Positions 37,364 through 46,222 of a stretch of DNA of 64,000 bases are shown piece by piece. Below the pieces are notes generated by a model. It worked only from the letters and a program-made list of their open reading frames with translations. It had not been told where the DNA came from and did not search any database. The translations under genes and the position numbers were made by a program. Positions within the stretch are counted from its first letter, which is position 1, and every line of letters starts with the position of its first letter. Source of the stretch: Paraburkholderia tropica (lineage in GTDB: Bacteria > Pseudomonadota > Gammaproteobacteria > Burkholderiales > Burkholderiaceae); NCBI RefSeq assembly GCF_900109265.1, contig NZ_FNZM01000028.1, positions 1-64,000 on the forward strand, in the 5' to 3' direction.

Positions 37364-38584
37364 CTACACCACGTTGCCCAGTTGAATGATGGGAAGATAC
37401 ATCGCGACGACGAGGCCGCCGACCAGCGCGCCGAGCACGACGATCACGAGCGGTTCGCACAGGCTCGCGACGAGCGCGATTCTTTCGTCCACCTGACGGT
37501 CGGCGAGCGCGGCGACGTCGAGCAGCATGGCGTCGAGCGCGCCCGACTCTTCGGCGACCGCGACCGGCTGGATCACGTCGAGCGGAAAGCAGCCCGCCGC
37601 GCGCATCGCGGCGGCGAGCCGTTCGCCGTGACGCAGCCGCGCGCTGATGCCGGCGCTCGCGTGGTCGAAGAAGGCATTGCCGCTTGCGTGCGTGAGGGAG
37701 TCGAAGGCGTCGGCGAGCGGCGTGCCGGCGGCGAGCAGGGTGCCGAGCGCGCGGCTCCAGCGCGCCGCGCACAACGTAGTGAGCAGCGCGCCGACGAACG
37801 GCACCGCGAGCACGACGCGACCGAACGCGAGACGCGCGGCTTCGGAGCGCCGCAGCAGCGCATGTGCGCCGAATACGCCTGCGCAGGCACACGCCGCAGC
37901 CGGTAAGCTCCAGCGCGCGGCGGCGGCCGAAAGCATCAGCACGAACTGCGTGGGTGCGGGCAGCGCGGCGCCGAAACCGTCGAAGATCTGCTTGAACGTC
38001 GGCACGACCCAGATCAGCAGCGCGGCGGTGATGGCGATGGCGAACAGCAGCACGGCGACGGGATAGGTGAGCGCCGCGCGCACTTTCGCGCGTTGCGCCG
38101 CGCCGCGTTCGCGGTCGTCGGCGATGCGCGCGAGCACGGCCGCGAGCGCTCCCGACGCTTCGCCCACGGCGACGAGCTGGCAATACAGTTGGCCGAAACG
38201 CGCCGGATGCCGCGCAAGCGAATCGGCGAAACGCGTGCCCGCGAGAATGTCGCGCGCGAGCGCGGCGGCGATGCGCGGCATGCCGTGCGGCCCCGGTGAT
38301 TGGGCGAGCAAGTCGAGCGCGCCCGCGAGCGGCAAGCCCGCGCGCAGCAGACTCGCGAGCTGACGCGTGAAGCGCGTGACGTCGGCATGATTCGCGCGCG
38401 GCTGCGGCGCGGGGCCGCGCCGCACAATGGCGGTCGCGGTGATGCGGTCGTGCTTGAGCTTGAGACGCACGGCGGGTGCGTCGAACGCGATCAACGCGCC
38501 GCGCCGGGGCGATCCGTTTGCATCGAGTCCGCGCCAGGCGAAGCGCGAATCCGTTGCTGACGACACGGCGTGGCGGGCGTTCAT
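37364..38584 (-). CDS. pilC: Type IV pilus/type II secretion inner membrane platform protein PilC
   Basis: This 406-aa GspF-family protein forms the membrane platform that couples the ATPase to pilin movement. Two T2SSF domains (about 75-195 and 275-398), each with membrane helices, contain the paired signatures FTRQLASLLRAGLPLAGALD and WSRALGTLLAAGTPLADAFD. The ATG at 38584 overlaps the pilB stop by four bases (ATGA), which decides the start. Assignment to pilus rather than secretion rests on the pilBCD order. Confidence 0.93.
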   Translation of the reverse strand: MNARHAVSSATDSRFAWRGLDANGSPRRGALIAFDAPAVRLKLKHDRITATAIVRRGPAPQPRANHADVTRFTRQLASLLRAGLPLAGALDLLAQSPGPHGMPRIAAALARDILAGTRFADSLARHPARFGQLYCQLVAVGEASGALAAVLARIADDRERGAAQRAKVRAALTYPVAVLLFAIAITAALLIWVVPTFKQIFDGFGAALPAPTQFVLMLSAAAARWSLPAAACACAGVFGAHALLRRSEAARLAFGRVVLAVPFVGALLTTLCAARWSRALGTLLAAGTPLADAFDSLTHASGNAFFDHASAGISARLRHGERLAAAMRAAGCFPLDVIQPVAVAEESGALDAMLLDVAALADRQVDERIALVASLCEPLVIVVLGALVGGLVVAMYLPIIQLGNVV

Positions 38585-39906
38585 GGCGTATCCGTGGCGG
38601 CCAGCGCTTCGGCGAGACTCGTGGTGCCGTCGCGCACGCGTGCGAGCGCGGCGTCGCGCAAGGTGGCGACGCTTTCTGCGCGCGCCTGATGGGCGATCTC
38701 GTGCGCGCTGCGCTTCCCCACAATCATCTCGCGCATGGACGCGCTCACCGGCATGACTTCGTGTATGCCCACTCGCCCGCGATAACCGATGCCGTGGCAC
38801 GCCTCGCAACCGCGCGCCGCGAATACGGATGAAGGCGATGACAAACTCGATGCGCGCGCATCGACTTCGAGACCGGCCGCGCGCAACGCCGCCTCGGACT
38901 CGTTCGACGGCACGCGGCATTGCGGACACAACCGCCGCACGAGTCGCTGCGCGGTGACGAGGCGCAGCGCGGCGGCGAGGTTGTACGGTTCCACGCCGAT
39001 GTCGATCAGTCGTGCGACCGCGGCGGGCGCGTCGTTCGTGTGCAGCGTGGACAGCACGAGGTGGCCGGTTTGTGCCGCTTTCACGGCGACGCCGGCGGTC
39101 TCCTCGTCGCGAATCTCGCCGATCATGATGACGTCCGGGTCCTGACGCAGCAACGCGCGCAACGCGAGTGCGAACGTGAGCCCGGCTTTCTCGCGCACGT
39201 TGACCTGATTGATGCCCGCGAGCTGAATTTCGGCGGGATCTTCCACCGAGCAGAGATTGCGCGAAGCGTCGTTCAGCCGTTGCAGGAAGCAGTAGAGCGA
39301 CAGCGTTTTCCCGCTGCCTGTGGGACCCGTGACCAGCACGAGCCCGTGCGGTGCGGCGATGGCCGCGCCGAGCGTGTGCTGCTGTGTGTCGTCGAGGCCG
39401 AGCGCGGCGAGCGAGAGATCGGCGGGCAGCGCTTCGAGCCGCCGCAGCACGAGTTTTTCACCGTGCAGCGTGGGCAGCGAATTCACGCGATAGTCTTCGG
39501 CCGACGCGTGTTGCGCAAGCGGAGCGAGCCGCAGCCTGCCATCCTGGGGAATGCGCCGCTCGGCGATGTCCATGCGCGCGAGCACTTTCACCCGCGTGAC
39601 GAACGCGTCGCGCAGATGCACGGGCGGTCTGGCGATCTCGTGCAGCACGCCGTCGATGCGTACGCGAATGCGCCAGCCCTGTTCGAGCGGCTCGACATGC
39701 AGGTCGGAGGCGTTGCGCCGCGCGGCTTCGCGCAGCGTGTCGGCGAGCAGACGTACGGCTGGGGCGTCGTCGAGCGAGGCGGCCGGCGACGGCGTGTTCA
39801 GCGACGCGCGCGCGTTGCCGCTGCCACCGCCGCCGTTGGATAGGCCCTCGGCGGCCAGTGCGTGCGAACCGTTAGAACTGCGCGAACGATGAGGAATGGA
39901 AAACAT
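38581..39906 (-). CDS. pilB: Type IV pilus/type II secretion assembly ATPase, short form (PilB/GspE)
   Basis: This AAA+ secretion ATPase drives pilin polymerisation. Walker A GPTGSGKTLSLY, the Asp box EDPAEI, Walker B-type IMIGEIRDEET and a His box (LSTLHTNDAP) are present. The C-terminal four-Cys zinc region (CPQC and CEAC) follows. It has 441 aa from the ATG at 39906; a GTG at 39975 would give 464. Typical PilB has about 570 aa, so most of the N-terminal MshEN region is missing. Neither start has a good ribosome-binding site. Confidence 0.88.
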   Translation of the reverse strand: MFSIPHRSRSSNGSHALAAEGLSNGGGGSGNARASLNTPSPAASLDDAPAVRLLADTLREAARRNASDLHVEPLEQGWRIRVRIDGVLHEIARPPVHLRDAFVTRVKVLARMDIAERRIPQDGRLRLAPLAQHASAEDYRVNSLPTLHGEKLVLRRLEALPADLSLAALGLDDTQQHTLGAAIAAPHGLVLVTGPTGSGKTLSLYCFLQRLNDASRNLCSVEDPAEIQLAGINQVNVREKAGLTFALALRALLRQDPDVIMIGEIRDEETAGVAVKAAQTGHLVLSTLHTNDAPAAVARLIDIGVEPYNLAAALRLVTAQRLVRRLCPQCRVPSNESEAALRAAGLEVDARASSLSSPSSVFAARGCEACHGIGYRGRVGIHEVMPVSASMREMIVGKRSAHEIAHQARAESVATLRDAALARVRDGTTSLAEALAATDTP

Positions 39907-39994
39907 CGAGAGCCGGCCCGAAGCCGCCGTGAGCGTGACGGCTTCATGATCGGCTGGCGCGGCTGCGCGCGCCACTCGGCCAAACGGCTAACGT

Positions 39995-41323
39995 CTAGTG
40001 GCCGGGCAGGAGCTTCTTCGCCTTGCCGAGCGTGCTCGCGAGGCCCTTGCCGGATTTGGCGCCGGGCTTGAAGAGCTTGACGGTGCGCACCGACTGGTCG
40101 TCGCTGCGCAGCACTTCGAGTTTGATGTCGCCGATCTGCAGGCACACGTCGCCGTCGGGAATCTCCTCGAGCATTTCGAGGATCAGGCCGTTGAGCGTCT
40201 TCGGGCCGTCCGTCGGCAGCTTGATCTGCAGCCAGCGGTTGAGTTCGCGCAGCGGCATGCTGCCCGGCACGATGCACTCGCCTTCGTCGTTCCAGCCGCC
40301 GCGTCCGGTGCCGCTGCGCGGCATGGTCGTGGTGAACTCGCCGATCAGCTCCTCGATGATGTCTTCCGGCGTGACGAGTCCTTCGAGTTCGCCGTACTCG
40401 TTTACGACTAGCGCGATGCGATGACGGCTTTCCTGGAAGTACTGAAGTTGCTGGAACACGGCGGTGCCGGTGGGCACGAAGTACGGTTCGGTGAGCAGTT
40501 CGCGCAGCGTCTCGCGCTCGAAATCCTGGTTATGTAGCGCGGCGAGCGTCTTGCGCACGTGCAGCACGCCGAGCACGCGATCGATGTCGCCTTGATAGAC
40601 GATCAGCTTGTTGTGATAGCAGGTTTCGAGCTGATGCAGGATGTCTTCGAGCGGCGCGTCGTAGTCGAGCGCTTCGATGCGCCGGCGCGGAATCATCACG
40701 TCGTCGACGGTGATGTTTTCGAGATCGAACAGATTCAGCAGGATGCTGCGGTGTTTGGTCGGCATGAAACTGCCTGACTCGAGCACGATGGTGCGCAGTT
40801 CCTCGGTCGAGAGACGCTGGTCGCGCGCTTTGTGCGTGTTGATGTGCAGCACGCGCAGGATGGTGTTCGCGAAGCCGTTCACGAACCAGATCAGCGGCTT
40901 GGTCACGCGCATGAGCGGTGCAATCAGCAGGCTCGCGGGCAGCGCGATCTTCTCGGGAAAGGCGGCGCCGACGATCTTCGGCGTGATTTCCGCGAACACG
41001 ATGATGAGAAACGCGACCATGCCGGTCGCCACCGAGAGCACCAGATTGTCGTGGCCGAACGTGTGCAGCGCGATCGAGGTGGTGAGCACCGGAATGATCG
41101 TGTTGAACAGATTGTTGCCGATCAGGATGACCGAGAGCAGCAGGTCAGTGCGCGCGAGCAGCTTCTGGGTGGTCTTCGCGCCGAGTGCGCCGTGGTTCGC
41201 GAGGTATTTGAGCCGATGGCGGTTGAGCGCCATCATCGCCGTTTCGGAGATGGAGAAGAAGCTGGAGCAGATGAGCAGGACGAAAACGGCGCAAATCTGC
41301 GCCCATAAGGGAAGGTGGTCCAC
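39995..41323 (-). CDS. Hemolysin-family CNNM/CorC transporter protein
   Basis: This 442-aa membrane protein has an N-terminal CNNM domain with about four helices (SSFFSISETAMMALNRHRL near 20-38 is the signature). A CBS domain pair (about 205-335, VLHVRKTLAAL and VTPEDIIEELIGE) and a C-terminal CorC_HlyC domain follow. Relatives act in Mg2+ or Co2+ efflux; the old hemolysin name is misleading. It precedes pilB on the same strand, probably as an unrelated transcript. Confidence 0.9.
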   Translation of the reverse strand: MDHLPLWAQICAVFVLLICSSFFSISETAMMALNRHRLKYLANHGALGAKTTQKLLARTDLLLSVILIGNNLFNTIIPVLTTSIALHTFGHDNLVLSVATGMVAFLIIVFAEITPKIVGAAFPEKIALPASLLIAPLMRVTKPLIWFVNGFANTILRVLHINTHKARDQRLSTEELRTIVLESGSFMPTKHRSILLNLFDLENITVDDVMIPRRRIEALDYDAPLEDILHQLETCYHNKLIVYQGDIDRVLGVLHVRKTLAALHNQDFERETLRELLTEPYFVPTGTAVFQQLQYFQESRHRIALVVNEYGELEGLVTPEDIIEELIGEFTTTMPRSGTGRGGWNDEGECIVPGSMPLRELNRWLQIKLPTDGPKTLNGLILEMLEEIPDGDVCLQIGDIKLEVLRSDDQSVRTVKLFKPGAKSGKGLASTLGKAKKLLPGH

Positions 41324-41487
41324 GCTTGGAGACAGTGAGGGGAGCGGATGAGGGAAACTATAACAGAGGGTGCGCGCGCCAAATTCGCACGGGGCGGGCG
41401 CTGGATGCCACGTTGGCCATCGGGATAAGACGGCCCGCGCTGGACGCGGCAGTCAGGCGCGATGCGACCATGCACGATGTATGGACG

Positions 41488-41523
41488 AAAAAAAACCGCA
41501 CAACGTTGTGTGCGGTTTTTTTT
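41488..41523 (-). terminator. Intrinsic terminator of tRNA-Pro
   Basis: ACCGCACA pairs with TGTGCGGT, flanked by long A and T runs, just after the tRNA 3' end. It is symmetric, but the tRNA is the adjacent transcript. Confidence 0.8.
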
Positions 41524-41530
41524 GAAATTC

Positions 41531-41607
41531 TGGTCGGGGTGAGAGGATTCGAACCTCCGGCCTCTACGTCCCGAACGTAGCGCTCTACCAGGCTAAGCTA
41601 CACCCCG
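41531..41607 (-). tRNA. tRNA-Pro (anticodon CGG)
   Basis: On the minus strand a 77-nt cloverleaf can be drawn: acceptor CGGGGTG with CACCCCG and discriminator A, encoded CCA end, anticodon stem CTACG/CGTAG around the loop TTCGGGA (anticodon CGG), and the T arm GGAGGTTCGAATCCTCC-like with GTTCGAATC. It reads CCG codons, which are common in this GC-rich genome. Confidence 0.95.
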
Positions 41608-41647
41608 AATTTTTACTGCCAGAACTCTCTGAGCTGCTTTGTCTTGT

Positions 41648-42640
41648 TCAAGACTGGCGCGTCGTCGAGTAAGAACATAATTCTAGCAGGCTATCTTTGT
41701 AATTGGAAGAGGGAAATGACGAAATTGCATCTGCGGCTGCTTGAGCCTCTGCTTTCGCGCATTGCAGCGTGTGGTCGAGCGCGCCCGAGCGCGTGATGGC
41801 CGCGAAGATTTCGTCGAAGCGCGTGGTGCCGCCTTGCTCGATGGCTTCGCGCGCGAGTGCCGCTTCCGATGCGGTGCCGTGTTCGATCAGCCAGATCAGC
41901 GGCAGGGTGGGTTTGCCTTCGCGCAAGTCGTCGCCGGCGTTCTTGCCCATCGATTCGGGCGTGCCCGTGTAGTCGAGCCAGTCGTCCATGATCTGGAATG
42001 CCGTGCCGATGCGCCGACCATATTCCGCTGCCGCTTCTTCCGTACGCGCGTCGGCGCCCGAGAGCACCGCGCCCAGTTGCGCCGCCGCTTCGAACAGCTT
42101 CGCCGTCTTGTAGCGGATCACCTGCATGTAGCGCGTGGTGTCCACGTCGGCATCATGCATGTTCAGGAGTTGCAGTACTTCCCCTTCGGAAATGATCGTG
42201 GTGGCCTGCGAGAGGATTTCCATCACGCGCATCTTGCCCACGCCCACCATCATCTCGAACGAGCGCGAATACAGATAGTCGCCAACCAGCACGCTCGCCG
42301 CGTTGCCGAACAGCGCATTGGCCGTCTGGCGGCCGCGTCGCAGGTCCGATTCGTCGACTACATCGTCGTGCAGCAGCGTGGCCGTGTGGATGAACTCGAC
42401 CACTGCCGCGAGCGTATGCCGCTGCGGACCGCGGTCGCCGAGCGCGCCGGCCACGAGCAGCAGCAGCGCCGGACGCAGCCGCTTGCCGCCCGCACTGATG
42501 ATGTACTCGGAGATCTGGTTGATCAGCATCACCTCGGACGCCAGACTCTGCCGGATGACACGGTTTACCTGCTCCATGTCGCTGGCAATGGGGGCAAGCA
42601 GGGTGGCTGCGCTGGGGGAGGGGGTGGCAGTGGACGACAT
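41648..42640 (-). CDS. ispB: Octaprenyl diphosphate synthase (trans-polyprenyl synthase)
   Basis: This 330-aa cytosolic enzyme extends farnesyl diphosphate with IPP to make the ubiquinone side chain (product C40 by family). The first aspartate motif is LLHDDVVDESD near residues 92-102 and the second QIMDDWLDYTG near 219-229. GGKRLRPALLLL near 51-62 binds IPP. A consensus TATAAT-type -10 lies 27 bp before the start. It is divergent from rplU, and its product supports Coq7 above. Confidence 0.95.
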   Translation of the reverse strand: MSSTATPSPSAATLLAPIASDMEQVNRVIRQSLASEVMLINQISEYIISAGGKRLRPALLLLVAGALGDRGPQRHTLAAVVEFIHTATLLHDDVVDESDLRRGRQTANALFGNAASVLVGDYLYSRSFEMMVGVGKMRVMEILSQATTIISEGEVLQLLNMHDADVDTTRYMQVIRYKTAKLFEAAAQLGAVLSGADARTEEAAAEYGRRIGTAFQIMDDWLDYTGTPESMGKNAGDDLREGKPTLPLIWLIEHGTASEAALAREAIEQGGTTRFDEIFAAITRSGALDHTLQCAKAEAQAAADAISSFPSSNYKDSLLELCSYSTTRQS

Positions 42641-42957
42641 GATGGCAAATAGGGGTAGTGCCGCGGATTATAAGGCGAATCGGCAAGATGCCGGACGCTC
42701 CCCTGCCGTCCGGCCAGGGATTTGACCGCGCTTTCGTCGATGCTTCCCTCTATTCGGTCCGCGCGCGGCGGCACGCCCGGGCGAGGCCGGCGGCTGTCGC
42801 AAACGGCGCTCAGACAAGGCTGGAGCGGCTCACGCGGGTTTCCGGCGGCCTGTCAATGCGTGCGTCAAACCTTTTGACCGTGCAGCTAACTCTATGTATA
42901 ATCTAGGGTTTCGGGCGCGCAGTGCGTCTGAAAAGATATTTTAGAGTGAGGTTCTCA
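42641..42957. other. Intergenic region between divergent ispB and rplU
   Basis: This 317-bp gap holds a minus-strand -10 for ispB at 42667-42672 (TATAAT on that strand, no clear -35) and the strong rplU promoter at 42874-42902. Nothing else was recognised. Confidence 0.6.
42874..42902 (+). promoter_or_regulatory. Near-consensus sigma70 promoter of rplU-rpmA
   Basis: TTGACC at 42874-42879, a 17-bp spacer and a perfect TATAAT at 42897-42902. This is the best promoter in the window, as expected for ribosomal protein genes. The leader would be about 50 nt. Confidence 0.9.
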
Positions 42958-43269
42958 ATGTACGCGGTCATAAAAACCGGCGGCAAGCAGTACAAGGTTG
43001 CTGTTGGCGAAAAACTTAAAGTAGAACAGATACCGGCTGACATTGACGCAGAAATCACGCTCGACCAGGTTCTCGCAGTGGGCGAAGGCGAATCGATTAA
43101 GTTCGGTACGCCGCTGGTCAGTGGGGCTGTCGTCAAGGCCACCGTCGTGTCGCAAGGTCGTCACGCAAAAGTGACCATCTTCAAGATGCGTCGCCGTAAG
43201 CACTACCAGAAGCATGGCGGCCACCGCCAGAACTACACCGAACTGCGCATCGACGCGATCAACGCGTAA
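42958..43269 (+). CDS. rplU: 50S ribosomal protein L21
   Basis: This 103-aa ribosomal protein begins MYAVIKTGGKQYKV, the universal L21 N-terminus, and ends with the basic KMRRRKHYQKHGGHRQ region that contacts 23S rRNA. Length equals E. coli L21 (103). The ATG at 42958 is chosen over an upstream in-frame start at 42922, which would lie in the leader. rpmA follows after 26 bp. Confidence 0.97.
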   Translation: MYAVIKTGGKQYKVAVGEKLKVEQIPADIDAEITLDQVLAVGEGESIKFGTPLVSGAVVKATVVSQGRHAKVTIFKMRRRKHYQKHGGHRQNYTELRIDAINA

Positions 43270-43295
43270 GCGCACGACGGTTAAGGAGCAAATAA

Positions 43296-43559
43296 ATGGC
43301 ACACAAAAAGGCAGGCGGGTCGTCACGTAACGGCCGCGACTCAGAGTCGAAACGACTTGGCGTTAAGGTGTTCGGCGGCCAGGCTATCCTCGCAGGCGGC
43401 ATCATCGTTCGCCAGCGCGGTACGCGTATGCACCCGGGCCTGAACGTCGGCATTGGCAAGGACCACACGCTCTTCGCGCTGGTCGACGGCCACGTCGCGT
43501 TCACGACCAAGGGCGCTGCGAACAAGCACACGGTCAACGTCGTTCCGGCAGCGGCCTAA
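43296..43559 (+). CDS. rpmA: 50S ribosomal protein L27
   Basis: This 87-aa ribosomal protein has the conserved start MAHKKAGGSSRNGRDSESKR, whose N-terminal tail reaches the peptidyl transferase centre, and the GGxIIVRQRGTRMHPG block. AAGGAG precedes the ATG. It is co-transcribed with rplU and followed by a strong terminator. Confidence 0.97.
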   Translation: MAHKKAGGSSRNGRDSESKRLGVKVFGGQAILAGGIIVRQRGTRMHPGLNVGIGKDHTLFALVDGHVAFTTKGAANKHTVNVVPAAA

Positions 43560-43588
43560 GTTCTAGTCCGCTCGCAATCGACGCAAGG

Positions 43589-43617
43589 AAGGCCCCGCGA
43601 AGTTTGCGGGGCCTTTT
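43589..43617 (+). terminator. Intrinsic terminator after rpmA
   Basis: Stem AAGGCCCCGC/GCGGGGCCTT with a 7-nt loop, followed by T residues. It ends the rplU-rpmA transcript 30 bp after the stop. Confidence 0.9.
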
Positions 43618-43792
43618 GTTTATCTGTTGATTTATCTGGGTTCCGATCCAGATCGCCAATCCGCCCATGGCGGACGTGACTGGCGCCTGTCGGTTTGCAC
43701 TGGCCATTCGGCCAGGTGGGCAAGTACGGCGACGGCGCGCACAATACGTTGGCAAAATAACGACACTCACCGAGTACGGGACGGAGTAACGC

Positions 43793-44902
43793 ATGAAGTT
43801 CATTGACGAAGCGAAGATCGAAGTCATCGCCGGCGATGGGGGCGATGGCAGCGCGTCGATGCGGCGCGAGAAGTTCGTCCCGTTCGGCGGGCCGGACGGC
43901 GGCGACGGCGGGCGAGGCGGCAGCGTCTACGCCGTCGGCGACCGCAATATCAATACGCTGATCGACTACCGCTATACGAAGAAGCACCTCGCGCGCAACG
44001 GCGAAAACGGCCGCGGCGCCGACTGCTACGGCAAGGGCGGCGACGACATCACGCTGCGCATGCCGGTCGGCACGGTGATCAGCGACATGGACACGGGCGA
44101 GCTGATCGCCGACCTCACCGAGCACGACCAGCACGTCATGGTCGCGAAGGGCGGCGCGGGCGGCCTCGGCAACCTGCATTTCAAGTCGTCCACGAACCGC
44201 GCGCCGCGTCAGAAGACCGACGGCAAGCCCGGCGAGCGCCGCATGCTCAAGCTCGAGCTGAAGGTGCTGGCCGACGTCGGCCTGCTCGGCATGCCGAACG
44301 CGGGCAAGTCCACGTTCATTTCCTCGGTCTCGAATGCGAAGCCGAAGATCGCCGACTACCCCTTCACCACGCTCGCGCCGAACCTCGGCGTGGTGCGCGT
44401 GGGTCCGAGCAAGAGCTTCGTGATCGCCGACATTCCGGGCCTGATCGAAGGCGCGGCAGAAGGCGCGGGCCTCGGTCACCAGTTCCTGCGCCATCTGCAG
44501 CGCACGAACCTGCTGCTGCATCTTGTCGACATGGCGCCGTTCGACGAGGGCGTCGACCCGGTTGCGGAGGCGAAGGCCATCGTCGAGGAACTGCGCAAGT
44601 ACGACGAAACGCTGTACGACAAGCCGCGCTGGCTCGTGCTCAACAAGCTCGACATGGTGCCGGAAGACGAGCGCGCTGCGCGCATCGCCGACTTCGTGGA
44701 GCGTTTTGAGTGGAAGGGCCCGGTGTTCGAGATTTCGGCACTCACGGGTCAGGGCTGCGAGAATCTTTGCTACGCGATCTACGACTACGTCTCCGAGCAT
44801 TCGGATGCGCGTCGCGCCGAGGAAGCGGAAGATCTCGCCTCCGACGTGCGCTTCCGCGGCGGCGAGGGCGGAGCGCCCGAAGCCGGGCAGCCGCAGGAGT
44901 AA
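43793..44902 (+). CDS. obgE: Obg GTPase (ribosome assembly and stress control)
   Basis: This 369-aa GTPase acts in late 50S assembly. The Gly-rich Obg fold fills residues 1-158 (GGDGGRGGSVY and similar). The G domain has G1 GMPNAGKST near 166-174, a DIPGLIEGAAEG G3 region near 212-223 and NKLD near 283. The acidic C-terminal tail is short. Its own promoter must lie in the 233-bp gap after rpmA, where only the terminator was recognised. Confidence 0.96.
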   Translation: MKFIDEAKIEVIAGDGGDGSASMRREKFVPFGGPDGGDGGRGGSVYAVGDRNINTLIDYRYTKKHLARNGENGRGADCYGKGGDDITLRMPVGTVISDMDTGELIADLTEHDQHVMVAKGGAGGLGNLHFKSSTNRAPRQKTDGKPGERRMLKLELKVLADVGLLGMPNAGKSTFISSVSNAKPKIADYPFTTLAPNLGVVRVGPSKSFVIADIPGLIEGAAEGAGLGHQFLRHLQRTNLLLHLVDMAPFDEGVDPVAEAKAIVEELRKYDETLYDKPRWLVLNKLDMVPEDERAARIADFVERFEWKGPVFEISALTGQGCENLCYAIYDYVSEHSDARRAEEAEDLASDVRFRGGEGGAPEAGQPQE

Positions 44903-45013
44903 TTCGCGGTCGTTCGCAATATTTGCAGTATCAGCAGCATCGCAGTTCACGCCGGCGCGCAACCCGTGCCGGCTGCTTCACGCGTCATCAAGTCAATTGG
45001 GAGACCGCGCAGC

Positions 45014-46132
45014 ATGCGTTCCGTCATCGCCGATTCCCGGCGTCTGGTAGTGAAAGTCGGTTCGAGCCTCGTCACCAACGACGGCCGTGGGCTCGATCAT
45101 GCGGCCATCGGCCGTTGGGCCGCGCAGATCGCGGCCCTGCGCGCGCAGGGCAAGGAAGTCGTGCTCGTCAGTTCGGGCGCGATTGCCGAGGGCATGCAAC
45201 GCCTCGGCTGGAGCAAGCGACCGCGTGAGATCGACGAACTGCAGGCAGCGGCGGCGGTCGGGCAGATGGGGCTCGCGCAGGTCTACGAAAGCCGTTTCTC
45301 CGAACACGACATCCGCACGGCGCAGATCCTGCTCACGCACGCCGACCTCGCCGACCGCGAGCGCTATCTGAACGCGCGTTCCACGCTGCTCACGCTGCTG
45401 CGTCTGGGCGTGGTGCCGATCATCAACGAGAACGACACCGTGGTCACCGACGAAATCAAGTTCGGCGACAACGACACGCTGGGCGCGCTCGTGGCGAACC
45501 TGATCGAAGGCGACGCCCTCGTCATCCTCACCGATCAGAGCGGTCTCTATACGGCCGATCCGCGTAAGGACCCGACTGCCACGCTCGTGCAGGAAGCCGA
45601 CGCGGGCAAGCCCGAACTCGAAGCGATGGCGGGCGGCGCGGGGTCGAGCATCGGCCGAGGCGGCATGCTCACCAAGATCCTGGCGGCCAAGCGCGCGGCG
45701 CACAGCGGCGCGAACACGGTGATCGCGAGCGGTCGCGAGGAACAGGTGCTGGTGCGGCTCGCCGCGGGCGAGGCGATCGGCACGCAACTCATCGCACGTA
45801 CTGCGCGCATGGCCGCACGCAAGCAATGGATGGCCGACCACCTGCAGGTGCGCGGCCATGTGGTGATCGACGACGGCGCGACGCAGAAGCTCACTGCCGA
45901 CGGCAAGAGCCTGCTGCCCATCGGCGTGACCGATGTGCAAGGTGCGTTCGCGCGCGGCGAGGTCATCGCGTGTCTGAACGGCGAAGGCCGCGAGGTCGCA
46001 CGCGGGCTCACGAATTACAGCAGCGCTGAGACCAAGCTCATCCAGCGCCATGCGAGCACCGAGATCGAAAGCGTGCTGGGCTACATGCTCGAACCCGAAC
46101 TGATCCATCGCGACAATCTCGTGCTGGTCTGA
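45014..46132 (+). CDS. proB: Glutamate 5-kinase
   Basis: This 372-aa enzyme phosphorylates glutamate in the first step of proline synthesis. The amino-acid kinase domain begins LVVKVGSSLVTN near 11-22 and contains SSGAIAEGM near 54-62 and FGDNDTLGALVA near 152-163. A PUA domain (about 280-360) forms the C-terminus. The ATG at 45014 has GGGAG about 9 nt upstream; an in-frame start at 44966 lies in the spacer and is less likely. Confidence 0.95.
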   Translation: MRSVIADSRRLVVKVGSSLVTNDGRGLDHAAIGRWAAQIAALRAQGKEVVLVSSGAIAEGMQRLGWSKRPREIDELQAAAAVGQMGLAQVYESRFSEHDIRTAQILLTHADLADRERYLNARSTLLTLLRLGVVPIINENDTVVTDEIKFGDNDTLGALVANLIEGDALVILTDQSGLYTADPRKDPTATLVQEADAGKPELEAMAGGAGSSIGRGGMLTKILAAKRAAHSGANTVIASGREEQVLVRLAAGEAIGTQLIARTARMAARKQWMADHLQVRGHVVIDDGATQKLTADGKSLLPIGVTDVQGAFARGEVIACLNGEGREVARGLTNYSSAETKLIQRHASTEIESVLGYMLEPELIHRDNLVLV

Positions 46133-46154
46133 GCGCCGGGCTACGTCAGGACGC

Positions 46155-46192
46155 AAAAAAGCCGCAGCGGTCGTCGACCGTTGCGGCTTTTT
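46155..46192. terminator. Bidirectional terminator between proB and the CNP1-like gene
   Basis: A long stem: GCCGCA/TGCGGC, one G-T pair, then CGGTC/GACCG around a 3-nt loop. A-run and T-run flank it. It separates convergent genes. Confidence 0.9.
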
Positions 46193-46222
46193 CTTTGTGC
46201 CGCCGTTTGACGAGGCGCGCGA

